From JANLWK01 sp031364505 (lineage in GTDB: Bacteria > Eisenbacteria > RBG-16-71-46), in contig JANLWK010000129.1 in NCBI GenBank assembly GCA_031364505.1, forward strand, positions 1 to 24,603: a DNA stretch of 24,603 bases. The letters run 5' to 3'. This document shows, in pieces, positions 6,815 through 14,820 of the stretch. The translations under genes were made by a program, and so were the position numbers. Under the pieces are notes generated by a model. The model worked only from the letters and a program-made list of their open reading frames with translations, was not told where the DNA came from and ran no database searches. Positions within the stretch are counted from its first letter, which is position 1; each line of letters begins with the position of its first letter.

Positions 6815-8533
6815 CTACCGCGCCGCGGGTACCGCGACGCCCTGCGGCGAGCCCAACTCGGCTTGAGCGCGCTTGCCCGCCTCGACGATGCGCTGGCTCG
6901 CGTCGAGGCGCAGCGCGCAGGCGACGTAGCGCAGCGGCTTGCCGAGCAGCGTCAGGCCCACCACCTCGTAATGCGAATAGACGGGGTCGTGCCAGCCGGG
7001 TCTCAGGTCCAGGCTCAGCCCCAGGTGCGACGGGTTGTCGTGGACGAGCGGGTGGGCGAGCAGGATCTGGGGCGGGTGCTCGGCCAGCTCGCGTTCCTCG
7101 AGCAGGATCATGTGGCCCGGCCGGTTGCTCGGCAGGCGGCGATAGTGGCTCAGGTCGGCGGCGTTCAGGCCCAGCATGTCGATCGTGTAGAGGCGCGAGC
7201 GATAGGGTGCGGCACCCGCGGCCGTGGTCGCGAGCGTATCGGTGGGTAGCGCCACCTTGTGCAGCAGGTCGCCGATGCGGAGCCAGTCGTCCACCTCGCG
7301 CCGTGCCCACGCGACCGACACCAGCTCGCCCTCGTTCCAGATCCGCTGCTGGCGCCACGACTCGCGCAGGTTGAGCGCCCCGTACGCGAGCCCGACGATG
7401 GCGATGAACGCGACGCCCGCGGTGGCCATGCCGCGCGCTGTGAGCCGCGCGGCGACGCCTTCGAGGGCGGCGGCGGCGGCGAGGGTGAGGAGCGGCAGCA
7501 GCGGTGCCACGAAGCGGAAGACGGGCATGAAGTCGCCGCCGGTCGAGGCGAGGTAGAGCGTGAACGGTACGACGACGGCCGCGACGATCGTGAAATCGAT
7601 GCCGCGGAGACCGCGCGCCGGCGCGCGCAACACCGCCGCCAGGGCGAGCGGGATCGCGAGCCAGTAGAGGTGCAGGTCGCGCGCGGCGTCGCGGAGGTAG
7701 GCCCAGCCGAACACGAATCGCGTCATCCCCGGCGGCTTGACGGCGTACGTGTTCGGCACGAGCCGCCCGTAGTAGCTCCAGCGCCACACGATGTGCGGCA
7801 CGACGATCAGCGCCGCGAGCGCCAGCCATGCGAACGCCGCGCGCCACGACAACCGCTTCGTCATGGCGAGGCCGGCGACGACCAACCCCAGGCACGCGGC
7901 GACGAGCGGCCCGTCGGGCCGCGTGAGGCAGGCGAGGCCGCAGGCGAGCGCGCTCACCAGCAGCATGCGGCCGTTTGTCCTACCCGGTGTCTCGATGGCG
8001 ATCATCAGGGCGATCGCGCCGAGGGTGACGAGGCCGCCGAACAGCGCGGTCTCGAGGCCGCCGGTCGCCCACGTCGCCCAGCAGGCGCTCACGGCGAGCA
8101 GCGCGCCGGCGAGCACCCCGTTTCCCCCGCGGCGCTGCTGCGCCCAGACGACGAGCGCCAGGGTCGCGAGCGCGATCGCGGCGCTGATCGCGGGGCCAAA
8201 GTCTTCGGGACGCCCGCCGAGTTTCACGACGACCGCCATCATCAGCGTCCACAGGAAATTCGAATAGCCTTCGACGCGCTCGCCCGCGTTGTAGACGAGG
8301 CCCAGTCCGCGCGCGAGGTTCTCGGCGTAGCGGTAGGTGATGAACGCGTCGTCGTACATGACGTGCAGGTAGACGATGTGCGCGAGTGCCGCAGCACCCA
8401 GCGGCGCCAGCAGGCCGAGACGCGACGCGACGCGCGGGACCGCGGGCGGAGGCGACTCGGTGTCGTCAGGAGCGCCGCGGGTTCCCCGCGGCGCCGAGGA
8501 ACGGGGTCGAGTCGGACCGGCCATGCCGGGCAT
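6815..8533 (-). CDS. GT-C family membrane glycosyltransferase, AftB-like
   Basis: Multi-pass membrane protein of about 572 aa (569 if the ATG at 8524 is used). After a Pro/Arg/Ser-rich cytoplasmic N-terminus, the first loop carries YDDAFITYRYAENLARG followed by GLVYNAGERVEGYSNFLW. This acidic pair plus ERVEGYsNfLW signature is typical of GT-C polyprenyl-phosphate-sugar transferases, including the actinobacterial arabinofuranosyltransferase AftB group. About ten hydrophobic segments follow, then a soluble C-terminal region of about 170 residues. It would transfer a sugar from a lipid-phosphate donor on the outer face of the inner membrane; donor and acceptor are unknown. The reading frame is open far upstream through the antisense of mglB, but that part is a shadow. 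It is divergent from mglB. Confidence 0.8.
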   Translation of the reverse strand: MPGMAGPTRPRSSAPRGTRGAPDDTESPPPAVPRVASRLGLLAPLGAAALAHIVYLHVMYDDAFITYRYAENLARGLGLVYNAGERVEGYSNFLWTLMMAVVVKLGGRPEDFGPAISAAIALATLALVVWAQQRRGGNGVLAGALLAVSACWATWATGGLETALFGGLVTLGAIALMIAIETPGRTNGRMLLVSALACGLACLTRPDGPLVAACLGLVVAGLAMTKRLSWRAAFAWLALAALIVVPHIVWRWSYYGRLVPNTYAVKPPGMTRFVFGWAYLRDAARDLHLYWLAIPLALAAVLRAPARGLRGIDFTIVAAVVVPFTLYLASTGGDFMPVFRFVAPLLPLLTLAAAAALEGVAARLTARGMATAGVAFIAIVGLAYGALNLRESWRQQRIWNEGELVSVAWARREVDDWLRIGDLLHKVALPTDTLATTAAGAAPYRSRLYTIDMLGLNAADLSHYRRLPSNRPGHMILLEERELAEHPPQILLAHPLVHDNPSHLGLSLDLRPGWHDPVYSHYEVVGLTLLGKPLRYVACALRLDASQRIVEAGKRAQAELGSPQGVAVPAAR

Positions 8534-8580
8534 CTTGCCCCAGCGACCGTCGTCGGGGGAAGCCCCGGGAAAATCAACAC

Positions 8581-8608
8581 TTGCCGGATTGCGGGCGGGC
8601 GTGATAAC
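8581..8608 (+). promoter_or_regulatory. Possible mglBA promoter
   Basis: TTGCCG (8581-8586), a 16-nt spacer and GATAAC (8603-8608) lie in the 141-nt gap between the divergent glycosyltransferase and mglB. This is the best sigma-70-like match there but is only moderate. Confidence 0.35.
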
Positions 8609-8674
8609 TCTGCATCTGGTACACGGACGTGCCCGGAGTCTCCGGCACACTGTCTGCACACCCGGGAGTGGGCG

Positions 8675-9160
8675 ATGCCTCAGTGGACTCTGTTCGAAAA
8701 TGACTTTCGTCTCATCGATCAGTCCCTCAACGAACTGATCGAGCGCACCAGCGCCGTGTCGATCCATCTCGTGGATCGCTCGGGCCAGCTCATCACCTCC
8801 GCCGGTCGCGCCGGCGATCTCGACCCCATGGCGTTCGCGAGCCTGATCGCGGCCGAGTTCACGGCCAACGCCGAGCTGGCGCGCATGCTCGGCGACGAGG
8901 GCGTGGACGCCGTGGTGAGCGAGGGTAAGTCCCGGTCCGTCTATTCCTGCCTGCTCGCGGACCGCGTGATCATGGCCACCGTGTACGACCGCCGCAGCAC
9001 GCTCGGGCTCGTCCGCTTCCGCGCCAACCGCGCGGCGACGGCCCTGGACGGCGTGTTCCGCAGCCTGCTCGAGAAGGTCGGACTGGGCGAGGGCACGTTC
9101 GTCGAGCCCGAATACTCCGAGGTCGCGCAGCAGCAAGTCGACGCGTTGTTCGGCGACTAG
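8675..9160 (+). CDS. mglB: MglB-like Roadblock/LC7 GTPase-activating protein
   Basis: A 161-aa protein of the Roadblock/LC7 fold. In Myxococcus and Thermus, MglB dimers act as the GAP (and in part GEF) for the small GTPase MglA and mark the lagging cell pole. Visible family features are the N-terminal helix (IDQSLNELIERTSAVSIHLV), the DRSGQLITSAG hairpin, and a second half ending FRSLLEKVG. A short acidic tail (residues about 140-161) follows. GGGAG at 8664-8668 lies six bases before the ATG. It is 15 nt upstream of mglA, the standard operon order, which makes the assignment firm even though single Roadblock proteins are hard to tell apart. Confidence 0.9.
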   Translation: MPQWTLFENDFRLIDQSLNELIERTSAVSIHLVDRSGQLITSAGRAGDLDPMAFASLIAAEFTANAELARMLGDEGVDAVVSEGKSRSVYSCLLADRVIMATVYDRRSTLGLVRFRANRAATALDGVFRSLLEKVGLGEGTFVEPEYSEVAQQQVDALFGD

Positions 9161-9175
9161 GCCGTCGGGAGCGTC

Positions 9176-9967
9176 ATGTCGCTGATCAATCACCGGGCGC
9201 GGGAAATCCACGTCAAGATCGTCTACTACGGTCCCGGGGTCGGCGGCAAGACGACCAACGTGCGCATGCTCCACGAGCGGCTGCCGCAGGACCGGCGCGG
9301 GCGGCTCGTGTCGATCGCGACCGAGCAGGAACGCACGCTGTTCTTCGACTTCATGCCCGTGGCGCTCGGCGCGATCAATGGCTTCACGACGCGCATCCAC
9401 CTCTACACGGTGCCCGGCCAGATCTACTACCGCCGCTCGCGCCGCGCCGTGCTGCAGGGCGTCGACGGCATCGTGTTCGTCGCCGATTCGCAGGCGCACC
9501 GCGAGCCCGAGAACGCCGAGTCGCTCGAGGACATGCTGAGCGTGCTCGGCCAGATCGGTTTCTCGGCGGCCCAGATCGCCCGGCTGCCGCGCGTGTTTCA
9601 GTACAACAAGCGCGACCTGCCGAACGCCATGCCCGTCGAACGCATGCGCGCGGCGCTCAACCCGGGCGGGCTGCCCGATTTCGAAGCCGTGGCCCGCGAG
9701 GGCCGCGGCGTGCCCGAGACGATGCGCACGATCACCAAGGCCGTGCTCGCCCGCTTCGCGCCGCCCGCACCGCCGGCGCCGCCCGGAACACCGGGAACTG
9801 GGGCGCGCATCACCCCGCCGCAGGGCGTGGCGCCCAGCGGCGCGCCCATGGGGCCGGTGGCGCCGGGGGCGCCCATCGTGCCCGCGCCACCCCTCGGACG
9901 CCTCGTGCCCGTCGCACCCGCGCGCGTCGTGCCCGCACCGGTGCTGCCCTCGCCGTCGCGTTCGTGA
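9176..9967 (+). CDS. mglA: MglA-like Ras-family polarity GTPase with long Pro-rich tail
   Basis: Cytoplasmic small GTPase controlling polarity and, in motile relatives, gliding or twitching reversals. The G domain (about 1-194) has P-loop GPGVGGKTT (19-27), the MglA-specific TVPGQ in place of DTAGQ (78-82, with Gln82), Arg53 in the switch region QERTLFFDFMP, and NKRD (144-147). Gly21, Arg53 and Gln82 line up with functional residues of Myxococcus MglA. Residues 195-263 add about 70 residues rich in Pro, Ala, Gly and Val that Myxococcus MglA (195 aa) lacks. A CGGGAG site precedes the start. The stop overlaps the GTG start of pgpA (GTGA). Confidence 0.93.
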   Translation: MSLINHRAREIHVKIVYYGPGVGGKTTNVRMLHERLPQDRRGRLVSIATEQERTLFFDFMPVALGAINGFTTRIHLYTVPGQIYYRRSRRAVLQGVDGIVFVADSQAHREPENAESLEDMLSVLGQIGFSAAQIARLPRVFQYNKRDLPNAMPVERMRAALNPGGLPDFEAVAREGRGVPETMRTITKAVLARFAPPAPPAPPGTPGTGARITPPQGVAPSGAPMGPVAPGAPIVPAPPLGRLVPVAPARVVPAPVLPSPSRS

Positions 9968-10422
9968 ACGCCTTCGCCCGCGCGTTCGCGACCCTCGGGC
10001 CCGTCGGCTACGCGCCGATCGCCCCGGCCACCGCGGGCAGTGCCGTCGTCGTCGCGATCGCCTGGTTCCTGCCGGCGCTGCCGTGGGCGGCGGTCATCGC
10101 GCTGTTCGTCGCCGGCACGGCGCTCGCCGTGTGGACCGCCGGCATCGCCGAGCAGACCCTCGGCCACGACGCCGGCCCGATCGTGATCGACGAGGTGATC
10201 GGCCAGTCGCTGGCGCTGCTGTTCGTGCCGAAGACGCTCGTCGCCTACGCGATCGCGTTCTTTTTGTTTCGCGGGTTCGACATCTGGAAGCCGCTCGGCG
10301 CGCGTGAAATCCAGCGGCTGCCGGGCGGCCTCGGGGTCGTCGCCGACGACGTGATCGCGGGCGTCACCGCCTGCGCGGCATTCCACGCCGGCCATTGGGC
10401 TTTGCTGCATTTCACGCGCTGA
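9964..10422 (+). CDS. pgpA: Phosphatidylglycerophosphatase A
   Basis: Inner-membrane enzyme of 152 aa that dephosphorylates phosphatidylglycerol phosphate to phosphatidylglycerol. Family motifs: GYAPIAPATAGS (15-26), IDEVIGQ with Asp76/Glu77, FRGFDIWKP (102-110), and GGLGVVADD with Asp128/Asp129, the acidic residues expected to hold the metal. Hydrophobic segments lie between. The GTG start overlaps the mglA stop by four bases, so translation is probably coupled to mglA, though there is no obvious functional link. Order pgpA-cinA is common in many bacteria. Confidence 0.93.
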   Translation: MNAFARAFATLGPVGYAPIAPATAGSAVVVAIAWFLPALPWAAVIALFVAGTALAVWTAGIAEQTLGHDAGPIVIDEVIGQSLALLFVPKTLVAYAIAFFLFRGFDIWKPLGAREIQRLPGGLGVVADDVIAGVTACAAFHAGHWALLHFTR

Positions 10423-10471
10423 CGCGGTTGCGCCGCGGGCGCCGGTTCGGTCACAGTGCCGACCCGCCCTC

Positions 10472-11728
10472 ATGAACGTCGAGCTCATCACCATCGGCAA
10501 TGAAGTCCTGTCGGGCCGCACCCTCGACACGAACTTCGCCCAGATCGCCCGCGCGCTCGAGGAAGTGAACGTCACGGTGGCCTGGCATGCCACCGTCGGC
10601 GACACGCTCGAGCGGATCGGCGAGGCGATCCGCCACGCGCTGTCGCGCGCCGACGCGGTCGTCGTGACGGGCGGGCTCGGACCCACACCCGACGACGTCA
10701 CGCGCAAGGCCGTCGCGGCCGTGCTCGGGCGCAAGCTCCAGCTGAACGAGCAGGTGCTCGAATCGATCCGCGAGCGCGCGCGCCGCCAGGGGCGCACGCT
10801 GCCGGCGAGCGTCGAGTCGCAGGCGCTGCTGCCGACCGGCGCCCACGTGCTGCCGAATCCCGTCGGCACGGCCCCCGGCCTGCTGTTGATGCATCACGAC
10901 ACGCCGGTGTTCCTGATGCCCGGCGTGCCGCAGGAGATGGAGGCGATCCTCCGCGAGTCGGTCGTGCCGTGGCTGCGCGACCGCGCGGGCCAGCGCGTGG
11001 CGACGGTCACGCTGCGCACCTCCGGTGTCTCCGAGAGCGCGCTGCAGGAGAAGATCGGCGGCCTCGCGACGCACTGGCCGGGGGCGACGCTCGCCTACCT
11101 GCCCAGCTATTTCGGCGTCGATCTCCGCGTCACGGCGGCGGGCGCCGATGCCGTCACCGTCGAGCGGCTCGCCGAGCGCGCCCGCGCCGAGCTGCTCGAC
11201 CGCGTCGAGGCCGTCGTCTACGCCGAGGGCGGCCGAACGATGGAGGACGTCGTCGGCGAGGCGCTGGTCGCGCGCGGCCTGACGATCGCCGTCGCCGAGT
11301 CGTGCACGGGCGGCCTGCTGGCGAAGCGGCTCACCGACACGCCGGGTTCGTCACGCTACGTCGAGCGCGGCTACGTCACGTATTCGAACGCCGCCAAGAT
11401 CGAGCTGCTCGGCGTGAGCGAGGCGGATCTCGAGCGGTACGGTGCGGTGAGCGCCGAGGTCGCCACGCAGATGGCGCGGGGGGCGGCGGAGCGCGCGCGC
11501 GCCGGCGTGGGCGTGGGCGTCACCGGCATCGCGGGTCCCGACGGCGGCACCGAGGCGAAGCCGGTGGGCACCGTGTTCATCGGCGTGAGCGACTCGGCGG
11601 GGGTGGCGGTGCGGCGGGTGGCGCTGTTCGGCACGCGCGCCACGATCCGCGAGCGGGCCGCCCAGACCGCGCTCGACGTGGTGCGCCGGCGGATCCTGGG
11701 GCTGCCGCTCGAGACGAAGCTGGACTAG
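10472..11728 (+). CDS. cinA: CinA (competence/damage-inducible protein; nicotinamide-nucleotide amidase)
   Basis: A two-domain protein of 418 aa, full length for the family. The N-terminal COG1058 domain (1-165) starts MNVELITIGNEVLSGRTLDT and has GGLGPTPDD at 67-75; in characterised homologues it is an ADP-ribose pyrophosphatase. The C-terminal PncC domain (about 255-410) begins with VAESCTGG (274-281) and deamidates NMN for pyridine nucleotide salvage. It lies 49 nt after pgpA without a visible Shine-Dalgarno. cinA often lies directly upstream of recA, but here a minus-strand block intervenes. Its TAG stop overlaps the TAG of the convergent gene in a shared CTAG. Confidence 0.95.
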   Translation: MNVELITIGNEVLSGRTLDTNFAQIARALEEVNVTVAWHATVGDTLERIGEAIRHALSRADAVVVTGGLGPTPDDVTRKAVAAVLGRKLQLNEQVLESIRERARRQGRTLPASVESQALLPTGAHVLPNPVGTAPGLLLMHHDTPVFLMPGVPQEMEAILRESVVPWLRDRAGQRVATVTLRTSGVSESALQEKIGGLATHWPGATLAYLPSYFGVDLRVTAAGADAVTVERLAERARAELLDRVEAVVYAEGGRTMEDVVGEALVARGLTIAVAESCTGGLLAKRLTDTPGSSRYVERGYVTYSNAAKIELLGVSEADLERYGAVSAEVATQMARGAAERARAGVGVGVTGIAGPDGGTEAKPVGTVFIGVSDSAGVAVRRVALFGTRATIRERAAQTALDVVRRRILGLPLETKLD

Positions 11729-12474
11729 GCCGAGCGGCGTGAGTCGGGCAGCGGGATCACGCTGGCGTCGGGACGCGGCGCGCCGGGGGTGCTCTCGACG
11801 CGGATGACCTCGAACGCCGAGATGTCGCGGGCGTAGGCGAGAGCGCCGGCGAGGAACAGGATGATCCCCGCCATCTCGAGCGTTTCCTCGACCGCCGCGA
11901 TCAGGCTGAACGACATCGAGCCCCACAGCGCATCGAAGCGCGCCTCGATCACCTCGAAGCCGATGGCACCCGTCACGTAGCAGACGCCGGCGAGCAGCAG
12001 CGTGTTCCGGATCGGCGGCGACAGGCGCGACAGCAGCGGCCAGTACGCGACGACCAGCGCCACCACGACCGGGATGCCGACGACGATCCACGAGTAGACG
12101 CCGAAGCCGAGCCGTCCGAGGTGGTGCGACAGCGTGCGGCCGAACGTCTCGTGGAGCACCGCCGTCTCGTCGCACGAGCAGTAGACGAACACCGCCGCCA
12201 GCACGGCCCAACGGCCGGATGCCGGCAGCCTCATCGCGCGCGAGCGCATCGCGATGGCCGCGGCCACGAGCGCGCACACCAGCAGCGCGCTGGCCTGGTA
12301 CCACGCGGGCAGCGACGCCTCGCCGTCGTGATCGAACCGCGCCGCGACGGCCGCGCGCACGTGATAGAACGCGTTCGCATCGGTCGAGAGCTGGTGGGTC
12401 ACGAGGCTCAGCGCGAGCAGCACGGCCCAGCCGATCCACAGCGCGAGCGTCAGGCGACGGATGGAGATCGTCAT
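11725..12474 (-). CDS. Multi-pass membrane protein of unknown function
   Basis: A 249-aa protein with about six hydrophobic segments (roughly 8-28, 60-78, 88-106, 126-146, 155-172, 186-214). I do not recognise a named family, but conserved-looking charged residues sit in or beside membrane helices: CDETAVLHE (101-109), FEVIEA (173-178) and EETLEMAG (196-203). The ATG at 12474 is preferred over longer frames because the sequence CGAGGACTC directly precedes it on the minus strand, giving a Shine-Dalgarno-like GAGG. It is convergent with cinA and shares the CTAG stop. With the next gene upstream (also minus) it forms a small membrane-protein block. An intramembrane metal site is possible but only inferred from the His/Glu pattern. 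Confidence 0.75.
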   Translation of the reverse strand: MTISIRRLTLALWIGWAVLLALSLVTHQLSTDANAFYHVRAAVAARFDHDGEASLPAWYQASALLVCALVAAAIAMRSRAMRLPASGRWAVLAAVFVYCSCDETAVLHETFGRTLSHHLGRLGFGVYSWIVVGIPVVVALVVAYWPLLSRLSPPIRNTLLLAGVCYVTGAIGFEVIEARFDALWGSMSFSLIAAVEETLEMAGIILFLAGALAYARDISAFEVIRVESTPGAPRPDASVIPLPDSRRSA

Positions 12475-12609
12475 GAGTCCTCGGGAGAAGCGTCTGCGTA
12501 CCCTGGGGGTCATCGGCAGAATCGCGGGGACGCTGAACCGGCGGGCGCCGTTTCGTCGCATCGCATTCGGCTACCGGTCGGAGCGCTGACACATGACAAC
12601 GGCGTCAGG

Positions 12610-13935
12610 CTATCGCAACGCCGCCATCAGCCCGCGCATCACGAACGCGTTGTTGACCGCGATCCACAGGGCGAGGCAGGGCATCACGACGGCAACGATC
12701 GCCCGCGCCCGGCCCGGCAGGTGCCAGAGGCCGGACATCAGCACGAGCGCCGCGATGTGCCAGTGCTGGCTGTAGAGGAATAACTCCCGGCCGAAGAACG
12801 CGTGGACGACCGCGCCCTGGGCCATCACGGCGATCGCCGCGACATGCAGTGGGCGCAGAGCGCGCGGCACGACCCGAAGGCATGCGATTCCCGCGGCGAG
12901 GCATCCGAGCACGACGAAGGTGCGGACGTCCCACATCGGGAGCTGGGCGTTCGCGCGTTCAAGCGAGAACACGAACGGGTGCAGGTTCTGGGGCTCCATG
13001 ATCGGGACCCGCGCCGGCGATCCGCACAGGAACGCGTTCGCGATCGCGCGCGGGTAGTCCACCAGCGCGCGCAGCATGCCCGGATTCCAGGCATCCGGGA
13101 GCTGCTGGCTCGCCAGCGGATCGAATCCGAGCTGTGGCGCGAACACGCGCTGCGTGAGTTTGAAGACGATCGCGTTGAGCACCAGCGCGCCGCTCGCGAC
13201 GAACGCCATCGCGCCGAGCGCGCGGCGCCGCGGGTGCCGGAACGCCAGCGCGAGCGCCATCAGGACGGCGGCGACGGGCAGGTTGAGCATGGCGACCGCC
13301 GTGAACGCCGCCGTCGCGAGGAGCCACGTCGTGCCGCCCGGCGGGTGGTCGCCCCGGGTCTCGCGGGCGGCGAGCCCGAACATGACGGCGAGCAGCGTGC
13401 CGGTGACGATGTACGACTCGGGGATGCTCGCGAACAGCAGCGTCGAGAACGACAACATGTCGATCGCGCACATCACGACCGACGCCGCGAGCGGCAGGCC
13501 GAGGGCACGCATCAGCCGCATCACGACGACGACCCGGACGGCGGCGAACAGCGGGCTCACGAGCAGGGCCATCGCCTCGCGGATCCCGGCGGCGGGGCCG
13601 AGGTCGAACGGCAGGCGGGCCAGCAGCGCCCCCAGCACGCGGATCGGCGGATGGATCAATGTCGTGAGATTCGGGTGGATGAAGCTGCGACCGCCCCAGG
13701 TGCCGATCGTCCGGCCGGTCGAGAAGTTGCGCAGGTAGACGTTCGGGTCGGCGTCGAACAGCACGTTCCATTCGGTCGTGACGCCGAACCCGGCGAACGC
13801 CGAGGCGTTCGCCAGAGCGATCACGAACGCCGTGAGCGCGAGGGCCGCGGTGCAGTACGCGGAGCGGCGCGCCGCGGCGGCCGAGCGGGACATCGCCGGG
13901 TGATCGAAGACGACGATGGGCGTGGTCGTGCTCAC
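12610..13935 (-). CDS. Polytopic membrane protein, GT-C glycosyltransferase-like
   Basis: A 441-aa protein with about ten hydrophobic segments and a long first loop containing DADPNVYLRNF and SFIHPNLTTLIHPP, a layout like GT-C family transferases, where an acidic pair and an HP motif lie in the first outer loop. No exact family is recognised. The start is uncertain: GTG 13935 has GGAG seven bases upstream on the minus strand; ATG 13893 (427 aa) and a longer frame from 14007 are alternatives. It lies 135 nt upstream of the other minus-strand membrane gene and is divergent from thpR. Envelope sugar transfer is a guess from topology and neighbours. Confidence 0.7.
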   Translation of the reverse strand: MSTTTPIVVFDHPAMSRSAAAARRSAYCTAALALTAFVIALANASAFAGFGVTTEWNVLFDADPNVYLRNFSTGRTIGTWGGRSFIHPNLTTLIHPPIRVLGALLARLPFDLGPAAGIREAMALLVSPLFAAVRVVVVMRLMRALGLPLAASVVMCAIDMLSFSTLLFASIPESYIVTGTLLAVMFGLAARETRGDHPPGGTTWLLATAAFTAVAMLNLPVAAVLMALALAFRHPRRRALGAMAFVASGALVLNAIVFKLTQRVFAPQLGFDPLASQQLPDAWNPGMLRALVDYPRAIANAFLCGSPARVPIMEPQNLHPFVFSLERANAQLPMWDVRTFVVLGCLAAGIACLRVVPRALRPLHVAAIAVMAQGAVVHAFFGRELFLYSQHWHIAALVLMSGLWHLPGRARAIVAVVMPCLALWIAVNNAFVMRGLMAALR

Positions 13936-14047
13936 GGGCCGACTCCGGTGCGGGACAGGACGCGGCGCGGGCGCGCGAGGGTACGGGGAGGCATCGGGCC
14001 AAGGCACTCCATGCGGCCGTGTTATCGGCCCCGGGAACGCCGGGGTT

Positions 14048-14053
14048 TATGCT
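14048..14053 (+). promoter_or_regulatory. Possible -10 box (TATGCT) close to thpR start
   Basis: TATGCT ends eight bases before the thpR ATG, which has no Shine-Dalgarno. The spacing would give a leaderless or near-leaderless transcript. No clear -35 box is seen. Confidence 0.35.
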
Positions 14054-14061
14054 CCGTCGCG

Positions 14062-14622
14062 ATGAGAATATTCGTCGCGGTATTCCCAGCCCCCGAGTCG
14101 CAGCGTGCGGCCGCCGCGGTCATCGAGGGCCTGAGGCGGCCCGGGGACGGCGTGTCCTGGGTGCGCCCCGACAACCTCCACTATACGCTGCGTTTCATCG
14201 GCGAGGTGGGCGAAGACGGCGCGCGCCGCGTGGGGCTCGCCTGCGACGACGCCGTGCGCGGCGGAGCGGCGTTCGACGCGGAGCTGGGCGTGGCCGGCGC
14301 GTTCCCCGACGCGCGGCGCGCTCGCGTGCTGTGGCTCGGCCTCGTCGCCGGCGCCGGGCCGCTCGTGGCGCTCGCCGGCGCGCTCGACGCCGCCCTCGAG
14401 CGGCGCGGGTTCGACCGCGAGCGGCGCCGCTTCGAGCCGCACTTGACGCTGGGCCGCGTGCGGGCCTCGGGCGCGGACTGGAGCGCCGCGCTCGCCGGCC
14501 TGCCCGCGCTCCCCAGGGCCCGGTTTCGCGTGGACCGGCTGTGCGTCGTCGAGAGCACGCTGAGCCCGAAGGGCAGCATCTACGCGGTGCGCCACGAGGC
14601 CCGGCTCGCAGCTCCGGGGTGA
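14062..14622 (+). CDS. thpR: RNA 2',3'-cyclic phosphodiesterase
   Basis: A 186-aa member of the 2H phosphoesterase superfamily (formerly 2'-5' RNA ligase, LigT). It hydrolyses 2',3'-cyclic phosphate RNA ends. Both catalytic HxTL motifs are present: HYTL (40-43) and HLTL (127-130), and the N-terminus MRIFVAVFP is standard. Length is normal. It is located between cinA (beyond the minus-strand block) and recA; cinA-thpR-recA is a recurrent gene order. No Shine-Dalgarno precedes ATG 14062, but MRIFVAVF at the family's usual N-terminus makes the start reliable. Confidence 0.93.
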   Translation: MRIFVAVFPAPESQRAAAAVIEGLRRPGDGVSWVRPDNLHYTLRFIGEVGEDGARRVGLACDDAVRGGAAFDAELGVAGAFPDARRARVLWLGLVAGAGPLVALAGALDAALERRGFDRERRRFEPHLTLGRVRASGADWSAALAGLPALPRARFRVDRLCVVESTLSPKGSIYAVRHEARLAAPG

Positions 14623-14679
14623 TCGCACCGGCCTTTTGGGGCCTGGGCGCCGCCCTGGCAGCCCCCTTATATGTAGTTC

Positions 14680-14707
14680 TTGCGCCTACTGCCCAAATGT
14701 GTAATAT
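14680..14707 (+). promoter_or_regulatory. recA promoter
   Basis: TTGCGC (14680-14685), 16-nt spacer, TAATAT (14702-14707) in an AT-richer stretch between thpR and recA. Transcription should start near 14714 and give a leader of about 105 nt. I see no SOS/LexA palindrome of a type I can recognise. Confidence 0.6.
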
Positions 14708-14719
14708 GCCCCCCATCGG

Positions 14720-14784
14720 CGTTGGGCGCCTGTCCCGTTGGCAACGGGAGGTGGCCCGACGCGGACTGATCGCGGACCCCCGCG
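14720..14784 (+). other. Structured 5' leader of recA (two hairpins)
   Basis: Hairpin one: outer arms CGTTGGGC (14720-14727) and GCCCGACG (14754-14761, one G:U pair) enclose TCCCGTT (14733-14739) / AACGGGA (14743-14749) on a 3-nt loop. Hairpin two: CGCGG (14771-14775) / CCGCG (14780-14784). Together they occupy most of the leader, ending before the Shine-Dalgarno at 14807. I do not recognise a known riboswitch; mRNA stabilisation or translational control is possible. Confidence 0.5.
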
Positions 14785-14820
14785 GACGAAGTGAACGCCC
14801 CTGCGAAGGAGACGCAGCCC

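Noticed and set aside
7259..8674. In-frame extension of mglB upstream through the opposite-strand glycosyltransferase
   Set aside because: The MglB domain begins at ATG 8675 with a Shine-Dalgarno; the upstream part is antisense to a convincing membrane protein.
14638..14665. GGGGC...GCCCC stem after thpR as terminator
   Set aside because: Only five outer and three inner pairs with mismatches between, and no T-run; too weak to call.
14673..14689. GTAG-N9-CTAC near the recA -35 as LexA site
   Set aside because: Four-base arms are expected by chance, and it matches none of the LexA box types I know.
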